Below are positions 7,718-17,626 of a stretch of DNA of 64,000 bases, one piece after another. Each line of letters opens with the position of its first letter. Positions within the stretch are counted from its first letter, which is position 1. The notes under the pieces are model-generated. The model ran no database searches, was not told the DNA's origin, and saw only the letters and a list, made by a program, of their open reading frames with translations. This DNA comes from Rheinheimera hassiensis (GTDB taxonomy: Bacteria; Pseudomonadota; Gammaproteobacteria; Enterobacterales; Alteromonadaceae), in the NCBI RefSeq assembly GCF_022436675.1, contig NZ_JAKUJZ010000001.1:372001-436000 (forward strand). The letters are read 5' to 3'. Made by a program: the position numbers and the translations under genes.

Positions 7718-9841
7718 TTAAAAATCTAACCGGTAACCTACTGATAAAGTGCGGGGTTTACCTGGTTGAATACCTCCGTTACCACGGTTGGCAACATAGG
7801 TTTTATCCAACAGGTTGTCGACATTAAAGTACAGCTGCTGTTTTTCAGCCAACTGGTATTTTGCCGATAAATCTACCACAGTGCGGCCGTCTATCGCGTT
7901 CAGATCCTGGGCTGCCAGGCTGGCATGAGCGGCAGATACATAGCTTATGCGGCTGTGTAGTGCAAACAACTCGCCTTCCAGCCCCAGCTGCAGACTAAAC
8001 TGATTTTGCGGCACATAAGGCATCTTGTCGCCGCGGCTTACTTCGCCCCAAATCCCGCTGTTAAAATCAGAGCGGAATTCACTGTCAGTATAGGTGTAGC
8101 TAACTTTTACCGGTAGTTTAAAGCCGTTTTGCAGAGCAAAATCACGCTGGCTGCTTAGCTCAATACCACTAACTTTTACTTCACCAAAATTGTACTGATC
8201 GCCAATATTGTCGGGGTTGCACCCGATGCTGGCAGCACAGTTACCGTGCATATTGTCGTAGCCCGACTGAAATAAAATAACCTCGTTGCGGCTTTGGGCG
8301 AAGTTAAACCGCGCACCTACTTCAACGTTGATACTTTCTTCTTCTTTTTGCTCAGCGTTGGCTGGCGCTGCCGGTGCAAAGCCTTTTTGCACACCTGCCA
8401 GCAATACCACAGCATCAGTTAACCGGTAGGTTGCCCCCAATGACGGCAGCACAATAGAGCCGCCGGCTTTGCTTACCGTTGAGACACCAGCGCGATCCGG
8501 TGCCCGGTTCCAGTTTTCATTTTTAGTGTCAATATCTTCATAGCGTAAACCACCGCTTAGTACCAAATTGCCCATGGTCCACTCGTCATGCACAAACAAG
8601 GCTATGGCATCGGCAGAGGCCTCACGGTTGTCTTGCGTGCCCGGTACACCGGCGCTGGTTAGGGTCATGCTCAGGTCTTGCTGCAGGCGGTATACGTCAT
8701 CCCACTGAAAGCGGCTTTCTTCATCCTGGTGAAAACGGCCGCCAAATGTCAGTTGATGTGCCGCTATAGGCAGAGTGTATTCGGCCTGAATGCCCTTGGA
8801 TTCATAATCGCGGTTATTCGCGCGCACACTGACATTAATGCCTTCGGCTGTCGGGTTGGCTTCAAATGCGGAGTACGCGGCTAAATTAGCCGGACTAACC
8901 TGATTGGCCTTGTACCAGTTGCGGCTGAATTCGTTTAAATACACCGTGGTGCTAAATTTTGCGCCATTAGCCAGATCATATTGGTAGCTTAACTGATAAC
9001 CTTTATGCTCGGTGTCCATCACATCTTTTTGTGACGCAGCATAACGGCGATAAGGCGATGTCCGGTAATCCGCATCAGTTAACCCGGCGTAGGTTTCATC
9101 TGAAGTTTCATCGGCATAACTTAGCTTTAACTGCAGTTTGTGCGCATTATTCGCACCAAAACGACCGGCAAATTTAGCCAGCAAGTCGGTTTTTTCAAAA
9201 CCGGTGTCTGCACCATTAGGTAAGTCCTTAAAACCATCAGCACCGTAGTGATAACCTTCAATGACCGCGCCTAAGTTTTCCCGCTCGCCGCCGACAAAAC
9301 CGTGCAGCTTACGAAAGCCATCTTCGCCCAGTGCGGCGTCAATCCGCCCGGCCAGATCTGCCTGCGGAATACTGCGGGACACCAGGTTGAGCACTCCACC
9401 GGTGGTGCGCGGGCCATACTTAACCGAAGACGAACCTTTGATAATCTCTACCGCTTCCAACCGGCCGGTAGTCGGAAAATAATAAGCGGCGGGCGCAACA
9501 TAAGGTGCCGGGGCAATTAGCACACCGTCTTCCATCACCGTTATTTTGTCATTGCGGCCGGTGCCAGTGCCGCGCATACCTATGTTAGGGCGCAAACCGT
9601 AACCGTCCTCTTCCTGTACATAAACCCCTGGCGTGCTGCCCAGCACGCGGGAAATATCGGTGTAGCTAAACACATCCAGTTCTTGTTGCGAGATATAGCT
9701 GGCCGAACCGGGAATATCATTTACCGCCTGCGCAGAACCAATAATGCTGACGCGTTCAATGGTATTCAGCGTGGTTTCTGCCGCTGCAGAGAACGTTGAT
9801 ACCACCGCTACCGAGAGCAGGCTCAGTGATAACTTGTGCAT
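7718..9841 (-). CDS. TonB-dependent receptor, FecA-like iron-chelate type
   Basis: An outer-membrane receptor of 707 aa from the start at 9841, which has GGAG upstream and a clean signal peptide ending SAAAE; a longer frame adds 40 unlikely residues. The plug domain (about 25-150) contains the family's NIGMRGTGTGRNDKITVMEDG and IEVIKG-like segments. The C-terminal barrel ends in Phe (SVGYRLDF), as expected for BAM-inserted proteins. The plug resembles FecA-type receptors for ferric citrate and similar chelates. No FecIR sigma/anti-sigma genes are nearby and I see no N-terminal signalling domain. It is divergent from a second receptor, with a Fur-like site between them, which supports a role in iron uptake. 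Confidence 0.85.
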   Translation of the reverse strand: MHKLSLSLLSVAVVSTFSAAAETTLNTIERVSIIGSAQAVNDIPGSASYISQQELDVFSYTDISRVLGSTPGVYVQEEDGYGLRPNIGMRGTGTGRNDKITVMEDGVLIAPAPYVAPAAYYFPTTGRLEAVEIIKGSSSVKYGPRTTGGVLNLVSRSIPQADLAGRIDAALGEDGFRKLHGFVGGERENLGAVIEGYHYGADGFKDLPNGADTGFEKTDLLAKFAGRFGANNAHKLQLKLSYADETSDETYAGLTDADYRTSPYRRYAASQKDVMDTEHKGYQLSYQYDLANGAKFSTTVYLNEFSRNWYKANQVSPANLAAYSAFEANPTAEGINVSVRANNRDYESKGIQAEYTLPIAAHQLTFGGRFHQDEESRFQWDDVYRLQQDLSMTLTSAGVPGTQDNREASADAIALFVHDEWTMGNLVLSGGLRYEDIDTKNENWNRAPDRAGVSTVSKAGGSIVLPSLGATYRLTDAVVLLAGVQKGFAPAAPANAEQKEEESINVEVGARFNFAQSRNEVILFQSGYDNMHGNCAASIGCNPDNIGDQYNFGEVKVSGIELSSQRDFALQNGFKLPVKVSYTYTDSEFRSDFNSGIWGEVSRGDKMPYVPQNQFSLQLGLEGELFALHSRISYVSAAHASLAAQDLNAIDGRTVVDLSAKYQLAEKQQLYFNVDNLLDKTYVANRGNGGIQPGKPRTLSVGYRLDF

Positions 9842-10052
9842 AAAAACTCCGTTTATTAACAAATAAGCTTTAATGCGCGCAATTAGAACACAGTAAAAAA
9901 CACGAATCAATCTCATTTGATCTACGGTTTTAAAGGCGTTGCAGCCTGTTTCATTAATCAATTTTTAAGTTAATTAATGGTAACCAAAACAACCCTAGAT
10001 ATAACGGCGGCCCCTCAAACACACAAAGCGGAATATAATGATTGATCTCACT

Positions 10053-10071
10053 AATGATAATAATTATCATT
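10053..10071. promoter_or_regulatory. Fur-box-like palindrome
   Basis: The 19-bp AATGATAATAATTATCATT is nearly a perfect inverted repeat and closely fits the enterobacterial Fur consensus built from GATAAT units. It is the only clear signal in the 304-base gap (9842-10145) between two divergent TonB receptor genes. It lies about 75 bases upstream of the plus-strand gene and about 210 upstream of the minus-strand one. Iron-dependent repression of the plus-strand receptor, and possibly both, is inferred. Confidence 0.8.
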
Positions 10072-10145
10072 CGCCACATTATTTACAAAAATTTACGTTC
10101 CAGCCCGGCATACATGCCTGAATAACACTGTTAAAGGAGTTAAAA

Positions 10146-12479
10146 ATGTTGTTTCGCCCCACTACTCTGGCTTGCGCCATGGCCGCTGTTTTTTCGCTAC
10201 CGTCAGCCCAGGCTGAACTCGCGGCGGCTGCGCCGGATTACAATATGGAAGTTATCGTGGTTACTGCGTCGGGCTATGAGCAAAAGCTGGTGGACGCTCC
10301 CGCCAGTGTCTCTGTTGTGACACGTGAAGATTTGCAACGTAAACCCTTTACCAGCCTGGCTGATGCATTGCGTGATATTGAAGGTATAGATGTTGGCGCC
10401 GGTCAGGATAAAAACGGCAATATAAGTATTACTATGCGGGGTCTTCCTGCAGATTACACATTGGTTCTAATTGATGGCCGTCGCCAAAGTGATATTGGCG
10501 ATATAGGCCCTAATAATTTTGGCAATAGCCAGTTTATGTATATGCCGCCGCTGGAAGCTATTGAACGTATCGAAGTTGTGCGCGGCCCAATGTCTACTCT
10601 CTATGGCGCTGACGCTATTGGTGGTGTAATCAATATTATTACCCGCAAAGAACTGGACAATATACATGGCAGTTTTACTGTCAGCAGCAACCTGCAACAA
10701 GACAGCCAATATGGCGATGATAAAAAAGCTGATTTTTATTTAACCGGTCCAACCGGAGCAAAAGGTTTAACATATGCTTTGCGTGGTAGCATTTATGACC
10801 GCGACCAAAGTGAACCAACTTACAGCGAAAACTTACCATTACCTGATGGCTCAACCTGGGTGGATGAAGGCAGTTTTGGTGATAAAAAGATTGTTGCCGC
10901 CAAAAACTGGAACCTTGGCGCCACGCTAAATTATGCGGTAAACGAGCAACATCACATCAGCTTTGAATATGATATTGCCAAACAACGTTACGATAACACC
11001 GAAGGTCAAACAGGGACCTTAGATAGCTCAGCAAGCCTGTGGCGGGTAAATGGTGCCGGCACTATTCAGCCCCGTGTAGGTTATACACCTTATCAGCGGG
11101 TGGAACGGGAGCAATTTGTTCTGGCTCATGTCGGCCGTTTTGATTTTGGTACTTTAACCAGTAGCCTTACACAGAGCCGTAGTGAAAATTTTGGCCGTTC
11201 TTTACCGCTTACAGTAGAAGAGCGTAGCGAACTGCAACAGATCTGGAATCAGGAAATTATTAATCAGGGCACTGCCAGACCTGTACTAACTGATGATTTA
11301 AGTGCTCAGCTAACTGCCCAATTTCTGCCTCGCCCATCAAGAACACTGCAAATAGACAACCTGATATTCGATACTAAAATAGAATCACAGTATCAAGATC
11401 ACTACTTCGTGGTTGGCGGACAATACTTAGATTCTGAGATGGAGGATGGTGTATTTGGGATGTATGGCGATGGTTTCCGCGATGGTACCAGCCAGAAACA
11501 TCGTCAGGTAGCGGTATTTGCCGAAGACAGCTGGGAATTTCACCCACAATTTACTGCTACTGCCGGTGGTCGTTATGATGATCACAATATCTTTGGCGGT
11601 CAGTTCAGCCCTCGCGTATACCTGAACTACCGGCCAACAGAGCAATGGACAGTGAAAGGTGGCATCAGTACTGGTTATAAAGCCCCCAAACCAAATCAGT
11701 TATTTCCAGGCATCACCGGCTTTGGTGGTCAAGGAGTAAGCCCCTTTGTTGGCACACCAGATCTACAGCCAGAAACCAGTATCAACTATGAATTAGCAGC
11801 TTATTATAACGGCGATGCATTCAGCGGTAACATCACGCTGTTCTACAATGATTTTAAAGACAAAATTATAAATCAGGATAATTTGCCAAACTGTGAAACC
11901 TCTGCTGCAGGTGTGCCTTGTGTTGATATAGGCCCAGGTTGGGCAGAGCTTGGCTATAATCAGTTCACTCAAGCTGCAAACGTAGACAAATCAGAAACCC
12001 GCGGTGTAGAACTAGCTGCTAAATATGAGTTTACTGATGCAATTAGCCTCAATGCTAATTACACCTACACAGACAGCGAAGTAAAAAGTGGCCGCGACGC
12101 GGGCTTACCCTTAGTAAGCACACCAGAACATATGCTGAATGCCACTTTAAACTGGCAAGTGTTGGATGCATTGAGTTTACAATTGATCAGTGAAGTACGG
12201 GGTGAACGTTTCCGTGGTACGGCCAATATAAGTGGTCCAACCGGGCCGGAAACTATCAAGCAGTTCTATAAGGCATATGAACTGTTTCACTTAGGCGCCA
12301 GATATCAGTACTCAGAGCAGCTAAGCTTTAGCGCCCGCATTAACAACTTACTAGACGACGATCTTTCCAGTCGTACCTGCCTGCTGGCAGAAACAGAGGA
12401 TACTTATAGCTGTACTGCTGATTACAACACTACCGAAAAAGCACGTAGCCTGTGGGTTTCACTCAGCTACCGCTTTTAA
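10146..12479 (+). CDS. TonB-dependent receptor, catecholate/CirA-FepA-like
   Basis: A 777-aa outer-membrane receptor preceded by AAAGGAG. The signal peptide is near 1-23. A TonB-box-like strand (EVIVVTASG, about 34-42) is followed by the plug with ITMRGLPADYTLVLIDGRRQ and IERIEVVRGPMSTLYGADAIGGVINIIT, hallmarks of siderophore receptors. A 22-strand-type barrel ends in WVSLSYRF. Four cysteines near the end of the barrel and two near residue 585 may form extracellular disulphides. A Fur-like site lies about 75 bases upstream. The ligand cannot be assigned; ferric catecholate siderophores are likely from the plug type. Confidence 0.88.
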   Translation: MLFRPTTLACAMAAVFSLPSAQAELAAAAPDYNMEVIVVTASGYEQKLVDAPASVSVVTREDLQRKPFTSLADALRDIEGIDVGAGQDKNGNISITMRGLPADYTLVLIDGRRQSDIGDIGPNNFGNSQFMYMPPLEAIERIEVVRGPMSTLYGADAIGGVINIITRKELDNIHGSFTVSSNLQQDSQYGDDKKADFYLTGPTGAKGLTYALRGSIYDRDQSEPTYSENLPLPDGSTWVDEGSFGDKKIVAAKNWNLGATLNYAVNEQHHISFEYDIAKQRYDNTEGQTGTLDSSASLWRVNGAGTIQPRVGYTPYQRVEREQFVLAHVGRFDFGTLTSSLTQSRSENFGRSLPLTVEERSELQQIWNQEIINQGTARPVLTDDLSAQLTAQFLPRPSRTLQIDNLIFDTKIESQYQDHYFVVGGQYLDSEMEDGVFGMYGDGFRDGTSQKHRQVAVFAEDSWEFHPQFTATAGGRYDDHNIFGGQFSPRVYLNYRPTEQWTVKGGISTGYKAPKPNQLFPGITGFGGQGVSPFVGTPDLQPETSINYELAAYYNGDAFSGNITLFYNDFKDKIINQDNLPNCETSAAGVPCVDIGPGWAELGYNQFTQAANVDKSETRGVELAAKYEFTDAISLNANYTYTDSEVKSGRDAGLPLVSTPEHMLNATLNWQVLDALSLQLISEVRGERFRGTANISGPTGPETIKQFYKAYELFHLGARYQYSEQLSFSARINNLLDDDLSSRTCLLAETEDTYSCTADYNTTEKARSLWVSLSYRF

Positions 12480-12493
12480 CCATCACTAATAGC

Positions 12494-12518
12494 AAAAGCC
12501 GCATTCGTTGCGGCTTTT
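12494..12518. terminator. Bidirectional terminator
   Basis: AAAAGCCGCA (12494-12503) pairs with TGCGGCTTTT (12509-12518) around TTCGT, with T-rich sequence on both sides. It lies between the convergent receptor and acetyltransferase genes. Confidence 0.9.
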
Positions 12519-12524
12519 TGTTTT

Positions 12525-12980
12525 TTACTGCACTGGCTTTATCATCTTCAGGTGCGGGATATCGTCTTCCAAGTAAGGTTCACTGGCCGGTTTAAAGCCC
12601 AGATCATGATAAAACTGCTGCAGGTAGCACTGGGCGGAGATATGAATATCAGTATCCGGCCACAACTCGGTTGCCACGCTGAGAGTTTTCTCTACCAATA
12701 CCTGGCCCAAGCCTAAACGGCGAGCCGTTTGTGACACGCATACCCGGCCAATGCCCGGAAAACCATCAAAACTGACGCCCGGCGCCAGTACCCGCGAATA
12801 GGCTATTACCTTATCGCCTTTTTTCAGAATAACGTGGCGGGTTTGTGCATGTAAGTCTTTGTCATCCAACTCCGGGTAAGGGCAATTTTGCTCTACCACA
12901 AACACATCTACCCTTAACTGCAACAAACTATATAGCGTGTATGTGTCCAATTCACCGAAGGTTAGTACCTGCCACTGCAT
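12525..12980 (-). CDS. elaA: GNAT family N-acetyltransferase, ElaA type
   Basis: A 151-aa GNAT protein. The N-terminal LYSLLQLRVDVFVVEQNCPYPELDDKDLHAQTRH stretch is the diagnostic ElaA segment. The acetyl-CoA pyrophosphate loop is GRVCVSQTARRLGLGQVL. It probably acetylates a small molecule or protein amine; the E. coli ElaA substrate is not firmly established. It is a single-gene unit on the minus strand. Confidence 0.85.
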   Translation of the reverse strand: MQWQVLTFGELDTYTLYSLLQLRVDVFVVEQNCPYPELDDKDLHAQTRHVILKKGDKVIAYSRVLAPGVSFDGFPGIGRVCVSQTARRLGLGQVLVEKTLSVATELWPDTDIHISAQCYLQQFYHDLGFKPASEPYLEDDIPHLKMIKPVQ

Positions 12981-13090
12981 TTATTCCCGCTCCCTGACGA
13001 CGTAAAACCGTACTATACCAGAGGAAAAAGCCTTACGCCCACACAGAAACCACAGCGCTGCCATCGCCTTGTAATAACAGCATCACAAAA

Positions 13091-13119
13091 CTGCTATTTA
13101 ACTGTAACAACACTGACAT
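13091..13119 (+). promoter_or_regulatory. Pho box with three 11-bp-spaced repeats
   Basis: Three heptamers occur at exact 11-bp intervals: CTGCTAT (13091), CTGTAAC (13102) and CTGACAT (13113). The 4-bp spacers TTAA and AACA are A/T rich. This matches the PhoB site design (CTGTCAT-like direct repeats every 11 bp). It lies 58 bases ahead of a phoX start codon, so phosphate-starvation control is likely. Confidence 0.75.
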
Positions 13120-13176
13120 TAAGCATGGCTTTAATAGCACAAACCTCTAAAGCGCTTATTTATGGAGCCTACAACA

Positions 13177-15180
13177 ATGTCAGACAGTAAAACCGTCGTA
13201 TCGATCGATAACTCGGGTGTTGACCCGCAAACTAACTTTTCGCTTAACCCTACTTTTGCTGCCATTGTTGACAGCCGTATGGCGCGACGCAAATTTCTTA
13301 AAGGCAGTGTCGGTGCTGCTGTTGCCGCTTTTATTGGCGGCTCACTGGTAGGCTGTAGTAGCAATGACGGTGACCCGGTAGCCGTACCTCCGGAAACCGC
13401 AGTGCCACTGCTTGGCTTTACTGCTATTACCACCAGCCGCGCTGATGCCATTACCGTACCGCAAGGTTATAGTGCTCAGGCATTTTTGCCCTGGGGTACG
13501 CCGTTAAATGGCAGCTATCCGGAATATCTGGATGATGGCAGCAACAGTGGCAGCGATCAGGAACAACAGGTTGGTATGCACCATGACGGTATGCACTTCT
13601 TTCCTATTGATGAGCGTAGCGCCGGCGAAAACTCAACAGAGGGTTTGCTGGTATTTAACCATGAATATATCGACAACAACCTGATCCACACCAACGGCAT
13701 TACCACAGTACCGCGGCTGGCCGACGAAGTGCGTAAAGAGGTTGCAGCTCACGGTGTATCTGTAGCGCATATTCAGCAGCAGGCTGATGGCAGCTGGGCA
13801 TTGGTAAATAACAGCCCGTTTAACCGCCGTATTACCGGTGCCACTCCGATGGAGCTGGCAGGCCCGGTGCGCGGCAGTGCAAAAGTGGTAACCAAATACA
13901 GCCAGGATGGCAGCCGTACCCGCGGCACACTGAATAACTGCGGCAACGGTTTTACGCCCTGGGGCACTTATTTAACCTGTGAAGAAAACTGGGCTGGTTA
14001 CTTTGTAAATACCGATGCCCAACAACCGCGCGAACATAGCCGTTATGGCGTGTCGTCATCTAATGGCCGTTATTTTTGGGAAACTGCCACGCCAGCTGCC
14101 GATGTGTATCAGCGTTTTAATGCCAGCACTACCGGTGCTGAAGCGAAAGACGATTACCGCAACGAGCCAAATACTTTTGGCTGGATAGTAGAAATTGATC
14201 CGTTTAACCCCGACAGCGCGCCGCAAAAGCGCACGGCACTGGGTCGCTTTGGCCATGAAGGTGTAATTTTCGGCAAACTGGAAGAAGGCCAGCCGGTGGT
14301 AGTTTACTCCGGCGACGACTCTACCTTTGAATATATCTACAAATTTGTCTCTACAGCGCCTTATTACAAAAACACCGCCGGTGGCCATTTACTTAATGAC
14401 GGTATTTTATATGTCGCCCGCTTTAACGAAGATGGCAGCGGTGAATGGTTACCACTGGATGTCAACAACGCTGACTTTATTACTAAAACCACAGCCGCCG
14501 GCGTTACTTTTGCCGATCAGGCTGATGTGCTGCTAAACACCCGCCTGGCTGCTGATGTTGCCGGTGCGACCAAAATGGACCGGCCAGAATGGGGCGCAGT
14601 ACACCCAGAAACCGGCGAAGTATATTTTACCCTGACCAACAATACCCGCCGTACCGATGCTCAGGTTGACGCGGCTAACCCGCGGGCTAACAATACCACC
14701 GGCCATATTATCCGCTGGAATGAGCGCGAAACGCAGGCCGCTACAGCTTTTGATTGGGATATTTTCCTGCTGGCCGGTGACGTAGGCACCCAAACGCCAG
14801 ATACCGAGCTGGAGCTTACCGCAGACAACCATCTGGCCAGCCCCGATGGCTTGTGGTTTGCACCCAACGGTCTGTTGTGGATCCAAACCGATATGAGCGG
14901 CTCTCAGCAAAGTGATGGCCCTTACGGCAACAACCAGATGCTGGCCGCCGATCCGGTTACCCGCGAAGTAAAACGCTTTTTAGTTGGCCCGACAGACTGT
15001 GAAGTTACCGGCGTGACTATGACTCCGGATTTGAAAACCATGTTTGTCAATATTCAGCACCCCGGCGATCGTTCAGCACCAGGTGAATTTACCAGCCACT
15101 GGCCAGATGGCGGCAGCAGCCGGCCACGCTCGGCTACCGTTATTATTACTAAAGACGATGGCGGCACAATAGGTAGTTAA
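13177..15180 (+). CDS. phoX: PhoX-type alkaline phosphatase, Tat-exported
   Basis: A 667-aa member of the PhoX/DUF839 family, which are Ca/Fe-dependent phosphomonoesterases releasing phosphate from organic esters outside the cytoplasm. I place the start at 13177, because the GGAG at 13164 is correctly spaced for it; an in-frame ATG at 13162 would overlap that site. The Tat motif RRKFLK (Arg37-Arg38) precedes a hydrophobic stretch and a lipobox-like LVGC (Cys60), so it may be a Tat-dependent lipoprotein. Family segments seen include FNHEYID, GTYLTCEENW, GRFGHEG and YSGDDSTFEYIYKFVS, then PDGLWFAPNGLLWIQTD and FLVGPTDCEVTGV near the end. A Pho box lies upstream. It converges on the GGDEF-EAL gene. 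Confidence 0.92.
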   Translation: MSDSKTVVSIDNSGVDPQTNFSLNPTFAAIVDSRMARRKFLKGSVGAAVAAFIGGSLVGCSSNDGDPVAVPPETAVPLLGFTAITTSRADAITVPQGYSAQAFLPWGTPLNGSYPEYLDDGSNSGSDQEQQVGMHHDGMHFFPIDERSAGENSTEGLLVFNHEYIDNNLIHTNGITTVPRLADEVRKEVAAHGVSVAHIQQQADGSWALVNNSPFNRRITGATPMELAGPVRGSAKVVTKYSQDGSRTRGTLNNCGNGFTPWGTYLTCEENWAGYFVNTDAQQPREHSRYGVSSSNGRYFWETATPAADVYQRFNASTTGAEAKDDYRNEPNTFGWIVEIDPFNPDSAPQKRTALGRFGHEGVIFGKLEEGQPVVVYSGDDSTFEYIYKFVSTAPYYKNTAGGHLLNDGILYVARFNEDGSGEWLPLDVNNADFITKTTAAGVTFADQADVLLNTRLAADVAGATKMDRPEWGAVHPETGEVYFTLTNNTRRTDAQVDAANPRANNTTGHIIRWNERETQAATAFDWDIFLLAGDVGTQTPDTELELTADNHLASPDGLWFAPNGLLWIQTDMSGSQQSDGPYGNNQMLAADPVTREVKRFLVGPTDCEVTGVTMTPDLKTMFVNIQHPGDRSAPGEFTSHWPDGGSSRPRSATVIITKDDGGTIGS

Positions 15181-15195
15181 TGTGGCATAACACGG

Positions 15196-17622
15196 TCAGC
15201 GCAGTAACTGCGCTGGCCATTTATGTTGTGTAACCTCTTGGACAAACGCTTTGAGCTGAGCCTGTGAAAGCGGCCTTGAGAAGTAAAAGCCCTGCACCAA
15301 ATCACAATGATGCTGCTGTAATAACTGCAGCTGCTGGTAGTTTTCTACGCCTTCTGCCACTACCTGCAGGCCCAGCTTTTGCACCATGGCAATGGTAGAC
15401 GCAATAATCTGATAGTCTGACGGGTTATCCAGCATACCGAGCACAAAACTCTTATCAATTTTAATAGTGTCTACCGGCATACGTTTGAGGTAATTCAACG
15501 ATGAATAACCCGTACCAAAATCGTCGATAGCAAAACTAAACCCCAGCGCTTTTAGCTGATGCATAATATCCAGCGTCTGGCTGACGTGGCTAACTAAGGT
15601 GCTTTCGGTCAGCTCCAGCTCAAACTGCTGCCCACTAACGTTATATTGCTGCATTAACTGGCGAAACCGCTCTGGTAACCCTGGCTGTAAAAACTGATCA
15701 GCAGACAGGTTAAGCGCAATAACCACATGCGGCAACCCCATGTCAGCCAGTTCATTGCTTAGCTGGCAGCAACGCTCAAACACCCAGTAACCCACATCTA
15801 CAATAAGCTGCGCTTGTTCCAGCACACTGATAAACTCATCCGGCCCTACCTGGCCACGTACCGGATGATGCCAGCGCAGCAAAGCCTCAAACCCGGCCAG
15901 TTGGCCGTTGCGTAAATTTACTTTTGGCTGCAGGCTTAACGAAAACTGCTGCAGGGTTATAGCCTGGCGCAGTTCAGCCTCAAGCAGCAGCCGGTTAGCC
16001 AGATCGCTCGACATTTGCTCATTAAATACATAGTAGCAATTGCGGCCATTACTTTTGGCCTGATACATAGCCAGGTCGGCCCGGCGAATTAATTCTTCCT
16101 CTGCCAGCTCCGGTTCGGCAGTAAAGCTAATGCCAATACTGGCACTAAGCGACACCGCGCCCTGCCCTTGTAAAAACGGCTGATCAAACACCGCCAGCAC
16201 CCGCCAGGCCATAAGCTCGGCCTGTTGCGGATCACTGATATTCGGCATAACCAGCGCAAACTCGTCGCCACCAAAACGGCATACCACTTCGCCATTGACG
16301 CACAGGCTTTGCAGCCGCTGTGCGGTTTCAATTAGCAATAAGTCACCGGTAGCGTGACTACGGCTATTGTTAATGGTTTTAAATTTATCCAGATCCAGAA
16401 ACAGCAAACCAACATAACCGCTATGCAACGGCAAACCGGCCAATGCAACCCGCAGTTGTTGTTGCAGCAAATTGCGGTTAGCCAGGCCGGTCAGCGGATC
16501 AAACATGGCAACCTGTTGCAGTGCCGTGGTTTTGTCGGCCAGCCGCTGATCCAGATGCTCCAGCTCATAGCTCAGGTTAAGTACCGACTGGCTAAACGTA
16601 CTGAGTTCATCCTGTAGCAACCCTACGGGCAATTGGCTGGCATGGCGAAATTCGTGATACCGCCGCTGGGCTAGCAAGGGTAAAGCACTTGCCAGCTGTA
16701 AAATACGGCTGCTGATACGGCGGGTAATAAATAAAATCAGTACCAGCACAGCAACAAAGCATCCCGCCGCCACCGATAAAATTTGCTGCTGATAGCGCTT
16801 TTTGTCCTGCATCGCGCTGCTAACATCTTCAACCATGAGCAGTTGATACGACATAGCGTTGTCAGGGTCCAGCGGGATTAAATGCAGGTAATAACTTAAA
16901 TCAGCTACCGCAATAATAATGCCGTCGCTACGCACTGAGCCTACCTCAACATCATCTGGCAACTGCTGATATAGCGTGCGTATCAGCTGCCGGTTAGATG
17001 CCTGCAGCAGCCGGAATTGCTGCCTTATGGTCTGGCCGGGCTGGTAACTGAGCAAAGCCACTTCAGTACCCAGTGTCTGGTGCAGGTTAAACAGCACCTC
17101 TGTCAGCTCTGTAACCATTAGCACTACTGCCACCTCACCATCGGCATTTAGCAACGGCAAGGTCAGTAGCTTGTAGCATTGTTCGTCACAGCGGATCATA
17201 GCTTGCGGGCTTTGCTGGCGCAGAGTCTGTTGTAAAATATCATCGCTGTGTTCGGATAACTGCGGGCTGCTTTGATACAACACCTGCTGTGCAGGGCCGA
17301 ACAACACCAGTTGGCGCAGCGCAAAGTTAAGCTGTAGTGACTCAATCTGGCCTGGCAACATAGCCGCAAATGGCGCGAAACTGTCGCGGCCGGTTACCTG
17401 CTGTAACTCGGCAAAGCTTTGCATCCAGGTTAATAATTGCTGGTCTACCGAGCGGTTATACAGCTGAAAATACTGCTGGCCCTGAACCTTACGCAGCGCC
17501 TGCTGCCGGTTAAACTGATCATTCATATGCAGTAGCGACAAGCTGGTAAACCAGGCCAGTAACAGTAGCAACATGCTGAGCATTAGCAGCAGTATTTTCC
17601 ATGACAGGCTCATATAACGCAT
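15196..17622 (-). CDS. Membrane sensor with GGDEF and EAL domains
   Basis: An 808-aa c-di-GMP enzyme. The N-terminal helix (about 8-30) and a second helix near 280-300 enclose a periplasmic sensor domain of about 250 residues. It holds a Cys pair (RCDEQCYKLLTLPLLNADGE) in a LapD/MoxY- or Cache-like context. A HAMP-like segment, a GGDEF domain (intact GGDEF at 451-455) and an EAL domain follow; EAL is at 579-581, with DDFGTGYSS and KIDKSFV present. Both catalytic signatures are intact, so synthesis, hydrolysis or both are possible. It is the last gene of a three-gene unit, 4 bases behind a barrel-protein gene. An alternative start lies at 17613. Confidence 0.92.
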   Translation of the reverse strand: MRYMSLSWKILLLMLSMLLLLLAWFTSLSLLHMNDQFNRQQALRKVQGQQYFQLYNRSVDQQLLTWMQSFAELQQVTGRDSFAPFAAMLPGQIESLQLNFALRQLVLFGPAQQVLYQSSPQLSEHSDDILQQTLRQQSPQAMIRCDEQCYKLLTLPLLNADGEVAVVLMVTELTEVLFNLHQTLGTEVALLSYQPGQTIRQQFRLLQASNRQLIRTLYQQLPDDVEVGSVRSDGIIIAVADLSYYLHLIPLDPDNAMSYQLLMVEDVSSAMQDKKRYQQQILSVAAGCFVAVLVLILFITRRISSRILQLASALPLLAQRRYHEFRHASQLPVGLLQDELSTFSQSVLNLSYELEHLDQRLADKTTALQQVAMFDPLTGLANRNLLQQQLRVALAGLPLHSGYVGLLFLDLDKFKTINNSRSHATGDLLLIETAQRLQSLCVNGEVVCRFGGDEFALVMPNISDPQQAELMAWRVLAVFDQPFLQGQGAVSLSASIGISFTAEPELAEEELIRRADLAMYQAKSNGRNCYYVFNEQMSSDLANRLLLEAELRQAITLQQFSLSLQPKVNLRNGQLAGFEALLRWHHPVRGQVGPDEFISVLEQAQLIVDVGYWVFERCCQLSNELADMGLPHVVIALNLSADQFLQPGLPERFRQLMQQYNVSGQQFELELTESTLVSHVSQTLDIMHQLKALGFSFAIDDFGTGYSSLNYLKRMPVDTIKIDKSFVLGMLDNPSDYQIIASTIAMVQKLGLQVVAEGVENYQQLQLLQQHHCDLVQGFYFSRPLSQAQLKAFVQEVTQHKWPAQLLR

Positions 17623-17626
17623 CAGA

